Part shown: in pieces, positions 1 to 6,544 of the stretch | Layout of the letters: each line of letters starts with the position of its first letter | Numbering within the stretch: the first letter of the stretch is position 1 | Assembly (NCBI GenBank): GCA_937898525.1 | Contig: CALCBC010000088.1 | Span: 1 to 8,323, forward strand | Direction of reading: 5' to 3' | Length of the DNA stretch: 8,323 bases | Origin: an uncultured Sphingomonadales bacterium | GTDB taxonomy: Bacteria; Pseudomonadota; Alphaproteobacteria; Sphingomonadales; Sphingomonadaceae | Translations under genes and position numbers: made by a program | The notes under the pieces: model-generated | Databases searched by the model: none | Seen by the model: the letters and a program-made list of their open reading frames with translations, nothing else | Told to the model about the DNA's origin: nothing

Positions 1-392
1 TCGAAGAACGCATGCGCCACGTCGAGGTATTCGCTGATCGTGGTGCCGGCAGGGATGTCGGGGCGGGCGAGCAATTCGTAGGTCCCTGCGCGGAGGATCT
101 GCAGGAGGGTCTTGTCGAGGCGGTCGAGCCGCCAGTCGCTGGTCAGGCGCTCGGCAAGCAGCGCGTCGATTTCCTCCTCGCGCGCGACCACGCCGCTGAC
201 GACGTCGTCGAAGAACTCGACTTCGGCGCTCACGTACTGCGCGTCTTCGATTTCCTGGCCGAGGCGGTGCTGGTGGAACTCGTCGAGCAGGCGCGCGAGC
301 GGGGTACCTTCCATCTGGCGCTGGTAGAGCGCCTGGACGGCGGCGAGGCGGGCGGCGGAGCGGCGCCGCGAGCGGGACGGGGCCTTGCTCAC
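1..392 (-). CDS. nusB: NusB transcription antitermination factor (3' end cut by window edge)
   Basis: NusB pairs with NusE (ribosomal protein S10) on boxA RNA to promote antitermination of rRNA operons. The reverse strand reads open from a GTG at 392-390 to base 1, giving 130 residues. The N-terminal AARLAAVQALYQ stretch (residues 13-24) and the later DKTLLQILRAGTYELL and TTISEYLDVAHAFF segments (about 93-108 and 117-130) are characteristic of the all-helical NusB fold. NusB proteins usually have about 145-150 residues, so only the last 15-20 are missing. The GTG overlaps the hisD stop in a GTGA junction, with no good Shine-Dalgarno sequence in front, which points to translational coupling. 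There is no in-frame ATG nearby before the conserved region. It is the third gene of the hisG-hisD-nusB operon. Identity is secure; the exact start is slightly less so. Confidence 0.95.
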   Translation of the reverse strand, partial: MSKAPSRSRRRSAARLAAVQALYQRQMEGTPLARLLDEFHQHRLGQEIEDAQYVSAEVEFFDDVVSGVVAREEEIDALLAERLTSDWRLDRLDKTLLQILRAGTYELLARPDIPAGTTISEYLDVAHAFF

Positions 393-1678
393 TTGAGGCG
401 CAGCTCGACGGACTTGGCGTGGGCCGGCAGGCCTTCGACCTCGGCCAGCTTGACCGCGGCGGGGCCGATCTGCACCAGCGCCTCAAGCCCCATCGCGATG
501 AAACTCGTGCGTTTCATGAAGTCGAGCACCGAGAGACCGCTGGCGAATCGGGCGCGGCGGCCCGTCGGCAGCACGTGGTTGGGGCCCGCAACGTAGTCGC
601 CGACCGCCTCGGGCGTGTAGCGGCCGAGGAACACGCTTCCCGCGTGGCGCAGTTCGGCGAACAGTGCCTCGGGCTCGTCGACCGCGAGCTCGACGTGCTC
701 GGCGGCGAGGCGGTTGGCGAGGGCGGGGGCCTCGGACAGGTCGTTGACGATGATCAGCACGCCGTTGTCGTCCCAGCTCGCGCGAGCCGTGTCCTCGGTC
801 GCGAGCATCGTGCATTGCACGTCGATTGCGTCGGCAACCAGGTCGGCGAACTTGCCGTCGTCGGTGATCAGGATCGACTGCGACGAGGGGTCATGCTCGG
901 CCTGGCTGAGCAGGTCGGCGGCGATCCAGTCGGGGTCGTTCTTGTTGTCGGCGATGACCAGGATCTCGCTCGGACCCGCGACCATGTCGATGCCGACCAC
1001 GCCGTAGAGCTGGCGCTTGGCTTCGGCGACGTAGTCATTGCCGGGGCCGGTAATCACGTCGACCGCAGCGATGCGTTCGGTACCGTAGGCCAGCGCGGCG
1101 ATCGCCTGCGCACCGCCGATGCGCCAGACCTCGTCGACTCCGACGAGGTGCGCGGCGGCGAGCACCAACGGGTTGATCTCGCCGCGCGGTGTCGGTGTCG
1201 CGACGACAAGCCGCTCTACGCCAGCGACCTTCGCCGGGATCGCGTTCATCAGCAGAGACGAGGGATAGGCGGCGCGGCCGCCCGGAACGTAGAGCCCGGC
1301 CGCATCGACCGGCCGCCACTTCGCACCGAGCCGCACGCCGGCATCATCGGTGAAGTCACGGTCGCTCGGCAGCTGTTCGAGGTGGTAGGCCCGGATTCGC
1401 CCGGCGGCGAGTTCCAGCGCCTCGCGCAGCGCCGGTTCGAGCGCGTCGAACGCCGCCGCGCACTGGGCGGGGGAAATGCGCCAATCCTCGTCGGCCGAGA
1501 GCGTGTGCCGGTCGAACCGCTGCGTGTATTCGCTGAGCGCCTCGTCGCCGCGCTGACGAACCTCGGAGAGGATGTCCGAGACGACACGCGAGACGTCCTC
1601 GCCGCTCTCGCGGCGGTCGTCGACCAGCCGGGCGAACCTGCGCTCGAAGGCTGGGTCGCTAGTTTCGAGCCGCAGCAT
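389..1678 (-). CDS. hisD: Histidinol dehydrogenase
   Basis: HisD is the cytoplasmic, zinc-dependent, NAD-linked enzyme that oxidises L-histidinol to histidine in two steps, ending the pathway. The 429-residue product has the usual family length. Visible motifs are GPGNDYVAEAKRQLYG (211-226), IDMVAGPSEILVIAD (230-244), LLSQAEHDP (256-264) and GPNHVLPTGRRARFASGLS (365-383). By family knowledge the zinc ligands should be Gln259, His262, Asp361 and His420, and the catalytic pair Glu327-His328; all are present. The ATG at 1678-1676 was chosen over a much longer in-frame extension (to 1942) because that extension is antisense-like, overlaps hisG, and has no family similarity. GAGG lies seven bases before this ATG. 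The start shares one base with the hisG stop (TGATG), so translation is coupled. The gene appears intact. Confidence 0.98.
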   Translation of the reverse strand: MLRLETSDPAFERRFARLVDDRRESGEDVSRVVSDILSEVRQRGDEALSEYTQRFDRHTLSADEDWRISPAQCAAAFDALEPALREALELAAGRIRAYHLEQLPSDRDFTDDAGVRLGAKWRPVDAAGLYVPGGRAAYPSSLLMNAIPAKVAGVERLVVATPTPRGEINPLVLAAAHLVGVDEVWRIGGAQAIAALAYGTERIAAVDVITGPGNDYVAEAKRQLYGVVGIDMVAGPSEILVIADNKNDPDWIAADLLSQAEHDPSSQSILITDDGKFADLVADAIDVQCTMLATEDTARASWDDNGVLIIVNDLSEAPALANRLAAEHVELAVDEPEALFAELRHAGSVFLGRYTPEAVGDYVAGPNHVLPTGRRARFASGLSVLDFMKRTSFIAMGLEALVQIGPAAVKLAEVEGLPAHAKSVELRLK

Positions 1679-2334
1679 CAGGCAGCCTCGCTCTCGGCCA
1701 ATGCGCGGAACCGCTCGACCAGCGCGGCGACGCGCGGATCGGTCTTGAGCGCCGCGCGGTTCACGATCAGCCGCGCAGAGACCTGCATGATAGTGTCGGT
1801 CTCGACCAGCCCGTTGTCGGCCAGCGTGCGGCCGGTCGAGACGAGGTCGACGATGCGCATTGACAGCCCGAGCGAAGGGGCCAGCTCCATTGCGCCGTTG
1901 AGCTTGACGCACTCGGCCTGGATGCCCTGGCGCTCGAACCACCGGCTGGTGATGTTCGGGTACTTGGTCGCGACGCGCAGGTGGCTGGCATTGCCGGGAT
2001 TGTAGAACGTGGCGTCCCGGGGTTCGGCGACCGACAACCGGCAGTGGCCGATGCCGAGGTCGACGGGAGCGTAGAGTTCCGAATAGTCGAACTCGGCGAT
2101 CACGTCCGAGCCGACGATACCCGCCTGCGCGGCGCCGAACGCGACGAAGGTCGCGACGTCGAACGCGCGCACGCGGATGACCCGCAAGTCGCGGTCCTCA
2201 CAGGCGAAGCTCAGCGCGCGGCTGCCCTTGTCGTGAAACGCCGCTTCGGGCACGACGCCGGCGCGCGCCATCACCGGCAGAGCCTCGTCGAGGATGCGGC
2301 CCTTGGGCACGGCGAAGGTCAGCGGCGGGGACAT
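1678..2334 (-). CDS. hisG: ATP phosphoribosyltransferase, short form
   Basis: HisG joins ATP and PRPP to make phosphoribosyl-ATP, the committed and feedback-controlled step of histidine synthesis. The product has 218 residues. It begins with LTFAVPKGRILDEALPVM (5-22), has AQAGIVGSDVI (69-79) in the first lobe, and carries the PRPP-binding loop DLVSTGRTLADNGL (163-176). The length is that of the short form, which lacks the C-terminal regulatory domain. Short HisG proteins normally need the HisZ subunit, which is not encoded in this window. The ATG at 2334 is preferred over an upstream TTG (2370), because homologues begin just before the FAVPKGRIL strand. No Shine-Dalgarno sequence is visible before this ATG. 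It is the first gene of the hisG-hisD-nusB operon and lies back-to-back with the DUF2332 gene. Confidence 0.97.
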   Translation of the reverse strand: MSPPLTFAVPKGRILDEALPVMARAGVVPEAAFHDKGSRALSFACEDRDLRVIRVRAFDVATFVAFGAAQAGIVGSDVIAEFDYSELYAPVDLGIGHCRLSVAEPRDATFYNPGNASHLRVATKYPNITSRWFERQGIQAECVKLNGAMELAPSLGLSMRIVDLVSTGRTLADNGLVETDTIMQVSARLIVNRAALKTDPRVAALVERFRALAESEAA

Positions 2335-2375
2335 GGCGCGCGCATGTAGCAGCAGCGGGCGAAAGGGCAACGGCG
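2335..2375. promoter_or_regulatory. 41-bp divergent intergenic region, hisG / DUF2332
   Basis: Both start codons face outward from this 41-bp gap, so at least one promoter must overlap coding sequence. On the plus strand AAAGGG (2362-2367) is a plausible ribosome-binding site eight bases before the ATG at 2376. On the minus strand TTGCCC (2370-2365) and TACATG (2348-2343) are spaced 16 bases apart and resemble a weak sigma-70-type promoter. The second hexamer ends eight bases before the hisG ATG. The promoter reading is tentative. Confidence 0.3.
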
Positions 2376-3449
2376 ATGGCAGCCGGATCGATCATGGACA
2401 TCACCGACGTCCGGCAGGCGATCGACTGGCAGGCGAGCCACGCCGAAAGGGCCAACGCGCCGATCACCGGACGGATCGTGCGCGCCCAGCTGGCGATCCT
2501 CGGTACGCCGACCGAACTGGCGCGGCGGATGAACGACTGGCCCGGGCTGAGCCTCGAGGATGCGATGCCGCTTCGCGTTGCGGGGGGCCTGCACTGGCTG
2601 CATTTGTCGGGAGCCGAAACACGGCTGGCGCCGGTTTATGCCGGGGAGGTGGTCGACCAGGCGGCGATCGATGCCATGGTCGCCCAGGTAGCGCGCGAGT
2701 GGGACGCGAAGCTCGTGCCGTGGCTCGACCATCCGCCGCAGACCAACGAGGCGGGCCGCTCCTCGAGCATCGTCGCGGGGCTGCTGTGGCTGGCGCAACG
2801 GCTCGGTCCGCGCTTCGAGATGAACGAGATCGGCGCGAGCGCGGGCGTCAACACGATGATCGAGCGCTACCGCTACGACCTCGGCGGGGTCGAGGTGGGG
2901 CCGGCGGACTCGCCGATGCGGCTTGCGCCCCAGTGGCGCGGACCGCCTCCACCGGCCGGCAATGTCGAGATCACCGCGATCCGCGGCTGCGACGTGGCAC
3001 CGGTCGACCTGTCGGACCCGGCCGAGGCATTGCGCTTGAAAGCCTACGTCTGGCCCGACGCGCCGGTGCGGATGGCGCGGCTGGATGCGGCCGCCCGGCT
3101 GGCGGGCGAAATACCCCCGCTGCTAGAGCGCAAGGATGCGGGGACCTTCGTCGAGGAACGCCTCGCGGTCCCGCAGGAAGCGGGGGTCACGCGGGTGCTC
3201 TACCACTCGGTCATGTGGCAGTACCTGCCCGGACCCACCCGGCAATCGATCACGGCAGCGATGGAGCGGATGGGGGCGCGGGCGACGGCCGAGCGCCCGC
3301 TGGCGTGGGTGCGGCTCGAGACAAACCGGCAGACGTTTCGTCATGAGCTGTCGATTCGCTATTGGCCGGGCGGCGAGGAACCCGTGACGCTGGGCGAAGC
3401 CCATCCGCACGGGGCCTGGATCGCCTGGCACGGAGCGCCGGACGATTAA
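2376..3449 (+). CDS. DUF2332 family protein
   Basis: This is a 357-residue soluble protein of the DUF2332 family, whose biochemical role is unknown. The diagnostic segments are FEMNEIGASAGVN (about 147-159) followed by RYRYDLGG, then CDVAPVDLSDP and LKAYVWPDAPVRMARLDAAA in the middle, and VLYHSVMWQYLP near the C-terminus. The NEIGASAGVN stretch looks like the glycine-rich loop of a nucleotide- or SAM-binding Rossmann fold, but that is inference. The start at 2376 has AAAGGG eight bases upstream. A second ATG at 2394 would give 351 residues and has a poorer ribosome-binding site. No signal peptide or membrane segment is seen. The gene stands alone, divergent from the histidine operon, and no convincing terminator follows it. 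Confidence 0.9.
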   Translation: MAAGSIMDITDVRQAIDWQASHAERANAPITGRIVRAQLAILGTPTELARRMNDWPGLSLEDAMPLRVAGGLHWLHLSGAETRLAPVYAGEVVDQAAIDAMVAQVAREWDAKLVPWLDHPPQTNEAGRSSSIVAGLLWLAQRLGPRFEMNEIGASAGVNTMIERYRYDLGGVEVGPADSPMRLAPQWRGPPPPAGNVEITAIRGCDVAPVDLSDPAEALRLKAYVWPDAPVRMARLDAAARLAGEIPPLLERKDAGTFVEERLAVPQEAGVTRVLYHSVMWQYLPGPTRQSITAAMERMGARATAERPLAWVRLETNRQTFRHELSIRYWPGGEEPVTLGEAHPHGAWIAWHGAPDD

Positions 3450-3681
3450 GCTCGGCGCAAGAAGCGTAGCAGAACTGTAACCTTTGTCGCAGTGCACAAT
3501 GGCGCGAGGGGCCCGGTCAGCTCGACAGCGCCTTGGATTCGCGCGTTTATTATCCCTGAAACCTGCCCGCAGCCCGCATACAAACTCCGACAAATTGGTT
3601 CACGCACGACAAAACGCTGCGACGAACCGGTCCTAGTTCGGTGCCATCGCCCAGCCAAGGCGTCGAACAAGGATTTGCATC
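3450..3681. promoter_or_regulatory. 232-bp gene-free region upstream of the UrcA-family gene
   Basis: I see no supportable gene here. The stretch is visibly richer in A and T than its surroundings, as expected of a regulatory region. It contains three copies of the heptamer CGACAAA: inverted at 3483-3489, direct at 3588-3594 and 3607-3613. A possible imperfect hairpin pairs GGCGC (3501-3505) with GCGCC (3528-3532), with GAG/CTC inside. A short inverted repeat CGAAC/GTTCG lies at 3623-3627 and 3636-3640. AAGGA, eight bases before the ATG at 3682, is a good ribosome-binding site. It probably holds the promoter and leader of the downstream gene. Confidence 0.5.
3522..3553 (+). promoter_or_regulatory. 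Candidate sigma-70-like promoter for the UrcA-family gene
   Basis: TCGACA (3522-3527) matches the -35 consensus at five of six positions. TATTAT (3548-3553) matches the -10 consensus at five of six. The 20-base spacer is longer than the usual 16-18, which weakens the call. If used, transcription would begin near 3560 and leave a leader of roughly 120 bases. Confidence 0.22.
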
Positions 3682-3990
3682 ATGAAGAAGCTTTCTATCG
3701 CTGCCGCCGCCTCCGTGGCTCTTTCGTCGATCTTCGCCGCCCCGGTCGCGGCGCAGGAAATCCAGGTCGCCATTCCGTACGGCGATCTCAACCTCGCCAC
3801 CCCTGCTGGTGTCGAGGCCCTCAACGGACGCATCGCCGCCGGCATCAAGGCGGCCTGTGAGCGGCCTGACATGCGCGATCTCAAGTCGATGGCCGCCTGG
3901 GAACAGTGCAAGGACGTGGCCGAGACCTCGGCCGCCGAGCAGCTGGCCCGCGTCACGGCGCGCGTGAACGTGATCGCCGCCGCCAACTGA
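3682..3990 (+). CDS. UrcA family exported protein
   Basis: This is a 102-residue small secreted protein. Residues 1-24 form a signal peptide: KK, a hydrophobic alanine-rich core, then a PVAA cleavage site before QE. The mature part has the UrcA family pattern: a VAIPYGDLNLATPAGVEALN segment (29-48) followed by Arg50 and two cysteines (Cys59 and Cys76), which probably form a periplasmic disulfide. The family is typical of Sphingomonadales and Caulobacterales. It is named after a uranium-responsive Caulobacter gene and its molecular function is unknown. The start is supported by AAGGA eight bases upstream. It appears monocistronic, with a long upstream region and a strong terminator just downstream, consistent with a separately regulated, possibly abundant envelope protein. 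Confidence 0.9.
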   Translation: MKKLSIAAAASVALSSIFAAPVAAQEIQVAIPYGDLNLATPAGVEALNGRIAAGIKAACERPDMRDLKSMAAWEQCKDVAETSAAEQLARVTARVNVIAAAN

Positions 3991-4019
3991 TTTCTCCCTT
4001 CCTCCCCCCGAGGTCGTCG

Positions 4020-4054
4020 GGCCGGTCGCACTCAGGTGCGACCGGCCTCCTTTT
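4020..4054 (+). terminator. Rho-independent terminator after the UrcA-family gene
   Basis: A perfect 12-bp inverted repeat, GGCCGGTCGCAC (4020-4031) and GTGCGACCGGCC (4036-4047), encloses a TCAG tetraloop and is followed by TCCTTTT (4048-4054). It lies 29 bases after the UrcA-family stop codon. It insulates that gene from the membrane-protein genes downstream. Confidence 0.9.
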
Positions 4055-4148
4055 CGTGCGATTTCAGCGAAGCCTCACCGTTCGCTCATGTCTTTCATCG
4101 CCGCCTGCGCGAGGAGGGAGCGGCCTGAAACGAGGAAGGAGAGGCGAG

Positions 4149-4739
4149 ATGACGACGCTGGAAAGACGTCCGCGGGCGCGCAATCCCTGGCGGATCGTGC
4201 TCTGGGCCGTACCTGCGGGCCTGCTGGCCACGCCGGCGGTGATGATGCTTCGCGAAGCTGAAGGCTGGCTGTGGAGCCCGCTCGATTTCATGTTGGGTGC
4301 GCTGCTGCTCTTTGGCAGCACTGCCGTGATCGATCTCGCGGTCCGCAAGGGCGGTAGCACGGCGTACCGGCTCGGTGCCGCGCTCGCAGTGCTGGTCTTG
4401 CTCCTTCTGGTCTGGGTCAACCTCGCGGTCGGCGTGATCGGTGACCAGGACAACCCGGCCAACCTGCTGTTCGTCGGCGTGATCCTGGTGGCCGTCGCCG
4501 GGGCCGTGGTCGCGCGCTTCGAGGCGAGGGGCATGGCGCGTGCGATGGCCGGGGCCTCGGCCGCAACTGTCGCAATCGCGGCAGCCGTCGCGATTTTCGG
4601 CTGGGGAACGAGGGAGCCTCCCGGGACGCTCGGGCTGGTCGCCCTGATCGGAGGTTTCGCCGCCATATGGGGCATGTCTGCCGCTCTATTCGCCAAGGCC
4701 GCCCGCGACGCGAGGCGATTCGGGGAGGCCTCGCGATGA
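4149..4739 (+). CDS. Six-helix integral membrane protein, unknown function
   Basis: The product has 196 residues and I cannot assign it to a named family. Hydrophobic stretches predict six transmembrane helices, at about 15-34, 44-63, 73-96, 104-122, 131-152 and 159-182. A positively charged N-terminus (RRPRARNPWR) suggests that this end is cytoplasmic. The most distinctive segment is GVIGDQDNPANLLF (95-108) at the entrance to the fourth helix; it is polar, acidic, and likely functional or structural. The start was chosen because AAGGAG lies about nine bases before the ATG, and the longer reading frame upstream crosses the terminator and the UrcA-family gene. The stop overlaps the next start by four bases (ATGA), so the two membrane proteins are probably made together. 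No transporter or enzyme motif is visible. Confidence 0.82.
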   Translation: MTTLERRPRARNPWRIVLWAVPAGLLATPAVMMLREAEGWLWSPLDFMLGALLLFGSTAVIDLAVRKGGSTAYRLGAALAVLVLLLLVWVNLAVGVIGDQDNPANLLFVGVILVAVAGAVVARFEARGMARAMAGASAATVAIAAAVAIFGWGTREPPGTLGLVALIGGFAAIWGMSAALFAKAARDARRFGEASR

Positions 4740-5074
4740 CCGCCGCCATGGGCAACAGACCACGCTCGCCCTTCCGCGCGACCAGCGCCTGGGTCCCGGT
4801 CGCGCTGTCGGGAGCGGCGATCGCGCTGCTCGCCGGTTACCTGCTGACTGGCCCCCATGCACCGACAGTGGTCGTTGAGAACGGCATCGCGCGGCCCGAC
4901 GAAAGCGTCACCGCGCGCCTGTGGCAGCTGCTGATGCTGCTGCAGGTGCCGTGCGCCCTCTACTTTGCGGCCTGGTGGCTGCCGAAGGATCCGAAGCGGA
5001 CGCTGGCGATGCTCGGCATCCAGGGCTTCGCCTTCGTCGTCGCGGCGCTGCCGATGGTGCTGCTCGAGCTCTGA
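4736..5074 (+). CDS. Three-helix small membrane protein, unknown function
   Basis: This 112-residue protein has hydrophobic segments at about 18-38, 61-82 and 88-110. An extracytoplasmic-looking loop (39-60) with acidic residues lies between the first two, followed by TARLWQLLMLLQVPCALYFA (59-78). I do not recognise a characterised family. Similar small proteins containing a WQLLM segment are, as I recall, common hypothetical proteins in alphaproteobacteria. The ATG at 4736 overlaps the previous stop in ATGA, and GGGAGG lies about nine bases upstream, so this start is well supported. A longer in-frame version from 4667 is a reading-frame artefact inside the preceding gene. The coupling suggests it works with, or in the same membrane context as, the six-helix protein. 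No catalytic motif is seen. Confidence 0.82.
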   Translation: MTAAMGNRPRSPFRATSAWVPVALSGAAIALLAGYLLTGPHAPTVVVENGIARPDESVTARLWQLLMLLQVPCALYFAAWWLPKDPKRTLAMLGIQGFAFVVAALPMVLLEL

Positions 5075-5132
5075 CGAGGGGCCGGCGCTCGCCTTGAGGT
5101 TTCGCTCGCGGGTGATTACCCACCCCGGGGTC

Positions 5133-5669
5133 ATGGACATTCTCTCGGCCAGCACCAGCCTCGCGGGCGAACTGCTTCAGCGCACCTCGAGCACGGTGCG
5201 CGTGCAGCAGGTCGTGCAACTGTCGCTGACGCCGGCTTTCTTCCTTGCCGCGATCGGTGCGTTCCTCAACGTGATGAACCAGCGGCTCACCTGGCTCGTC
5301 GACCGGGTCCACGTGCTCGAGCGGGCGGTCGAATCGAACGTGCCCAACAGCGAGATCGAGGAGCTGCCCGTGCTGCGCCAGCGGCGCTGGCATGCGCACC
5401 TCGCGATCAACCTGAGCACCGCGGCGGGACTGCTGATCTGCGTTGTCGTGGCACTGACTTTCGTCAGCGCCTTCGTCCGTCCCCCGCTCGGCACCGTGGT
5501 GGCCCTGTGCTGGATTGTCGCAACGACGCTGGTATTCGGCGCGCTGCTGTTCTTCCTGCTCGAGACCCGGCTGGCCACCAAGTCGACCGCCGACACCAGG
5601 CGCATTTCGCGCAAACTCGCCACGCGCGAGAAGGACCCAGGCGAGGGCGAAACGCCCGATCAGGGATAA
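5133..5669 (+). CDS. DUF2721 family membrane protein
   Basis: This 178-residue protein fits the DUF2721 family of unknown function. The signature is a first hydrophobic helix, LTPAFFLAAIGAFLNVM (32-48), running straight into NQRLTWLVDRVHVLE (49-63), the family's Arg/Asp-containing segment. A charged linker (64-88) follows, then two further helices at about 89-115 and 119-143. The last 30 residues are polar and charged, and probably cytoplasmic. The ATG at 5133 is the first ATG in frame but has a weak ribosome-binding site. A GTG at 5112 would add seven residues and cannot be excluded. The gene follows the two membrane proteins by 58 bases on the same strand and may be co-transcribed. Its last 10 bases overlap the 3' end of the convergent pirin gene. 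Confidence 0.87.
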   Translation: MDILSASTSLAGELLQRTSSTVRVQQVVQLSLTPAFFLAAIGAFLNVMNQRLTWLVDRVHVLERAVESNVPNSEIEELPVLRQRRWHAHLAINLSTAAGLLICVVVALTFVSAFVRPPLGTVVALCWIVATTLVFGALLFFLLETRLATKSTADTRRISRKLATREKDPGEGETPDQG

Positions 5670-6544
5670 CTGACGGTCTTGGGTCTCTCGGGCAGGGGAA
5701 TGAATTCCTCCGCGTCGCCGGGGATCAGCGGGAAGCGCCGCGCCACCCAGTCCTCCTTGGCCTGCTCGATGCGCTCGCGGCTCGAACTGACGAAGTTCCA
5801 GTAGACGTAGCGGTGCGTCGTGAAGGCCTCTCCTCCGAGCAGCATGATCTTGCCGCCCCGCTCCGAGGTCAGCGTCATCGGCTCGCCTGGCTTGAGCACC
5901 ACGAGCGCGTAGAGCTCGAGCGGCTGGCCGTCGAGGCTTGCCTCACCGCCGACCAGCATCACCGCACGCTCGTCTGCCCCGGCCTCGATCGGCACCGCCC
6001 CGGCGGGGCCGAGGTCGATCTCGGCGTAGATCGTCTCGGCGTAGCAGGTCGTCGGCGCGCGCTTGCCCCACAGCTCCCCCATGATCACCCGCGCCTTCAC
6101 GCAGGTATCCTCGAGCAGCGGCAGATCGCTCAGGGATTCGAACGCCGGCGCGATCTCCTCGCGCCCGTCGGGCAAGGCGAGCCAGGTCTGCATACCGTAC
6201 ATCGCCGCGCCGCCCGCGCGCTCGCTTTGCGGGCTGCGCTCCGAATGCACGATCCCGCTGCCCGCGGTCATCAGGTTCACCGTGCCCGGATGGATCGTCG
6301 AAAAGGTGCCGAGGCTGTCGCGGTGGTCGATCGCGCCCTCGAAGAGCCAGGTCACGGTGGCGAGATTGATGTGCGGGTGCGGGCGCACGTCCATACCCTG
6401 GCCGGCGTTCAGCCGCGCGGGGCCGAACTGGTCGACGAAGACGAAAGGACCGACCATGCGGCATTGCGGGCTGGGGATCGCGCGGCGAACCTGGAAGCCG
6501 CCGAGGTCGTGCGTCACGGGGGTGACGGTCAGGAGGATGGTCAT
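5660..6544 (-). CDS. Pirin family protein
   Basis: Pirins are bicupin proteins with a metal-binding N-terminal cupin; some bacterial members have quercetin 2,3-dioxygenase activity and others act as redox-sensing partners. This one has 294 residues, a full length. The iron ligands expected from the family are all present: His56 and His58 in RPHPHINLATVTW, and His100 and Glu102 in TAGSGIVHSERSP. The C-terminal pirin domain spans roughly 180-285, ending in a WNFVSSSRERIEQAKEDW helix. The ATG at 6544 overlaps the GST stop in ATGA, so translation is coupled. The in-frame extension further upstream is the antisense of the GST gene and was rejected. The substrate cannot be told from the sequence. 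It is the last gene of bolA-gst-pirin. Confidence 0.96.
   Translation of the reverse strand: MTILLTVTPVTHDLGGFQVRRAIPSPQCRMVGPFVFVDQFGPARLNAGQGMDVRPHPHINLATVTWLFEGAIDHRDSLGTFSTIHPGTVNLMTAGSGIVHSERSPQSERAGGAAMYGMQTWLALPDGREEIAPAFESLSDLPLLEDTCVKARVIMGELWGKRAPTTCYAETIYAEIDLGPAGAVPIEAGADERAVMLVGGEASLDGQPLELYALVVLKPGEPMTLTSERGGKIMLLGGEAFTTHRYVYWNFVSSSRERIEQAKEDWVARRFPLIPGDAEEFIPLPERPKTVSYP

Noticed and set aside
1679..1942. N-terminal extension of hisD by about 88 residues.
   Set aside because: It overlaps hisG in another frame, is basic and non-homologous, and HisD proteins normally begin near the chosen ATG.
419..2005. Long plus-strand open frame of 528 codons opposite hisD and hisG.
   Set aside because: It is antisense to two clearly identified enzymes, has a low-complexity composition (rich in Arg, Gly, Val, Ala) and no recognisable motif. 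Long shadow frames are usual in GC-rich DNA.
3501..3532. Hairpin as a terminator for the DUF2332 gene.
   Set aside because: The stem is interrupted by an asymmetric bulge and is not followed by a T-run.
3446..3670. Minus-strand 74-codon frame filling the gap before the UrcA-family gene.
   Set aside because: It starts with TTG, has no ribosome-binding site or recognisable domain, and covers what looks like a promoter and leader region.
3492..3860. Plus-strand 122-codon frame running into the UrcA-family gene.
   Set aside because: It overlaps a well-supported exported protein in another frame and has no similarity I recognise.
4064..5155. Minus-strand 363-codon frame opposite the membrane-protein genes.
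   Set aside because: The opposite strand has three reading frames with clear membrane helices and ribosome-binding sites. This frame has an antisense-type composition.
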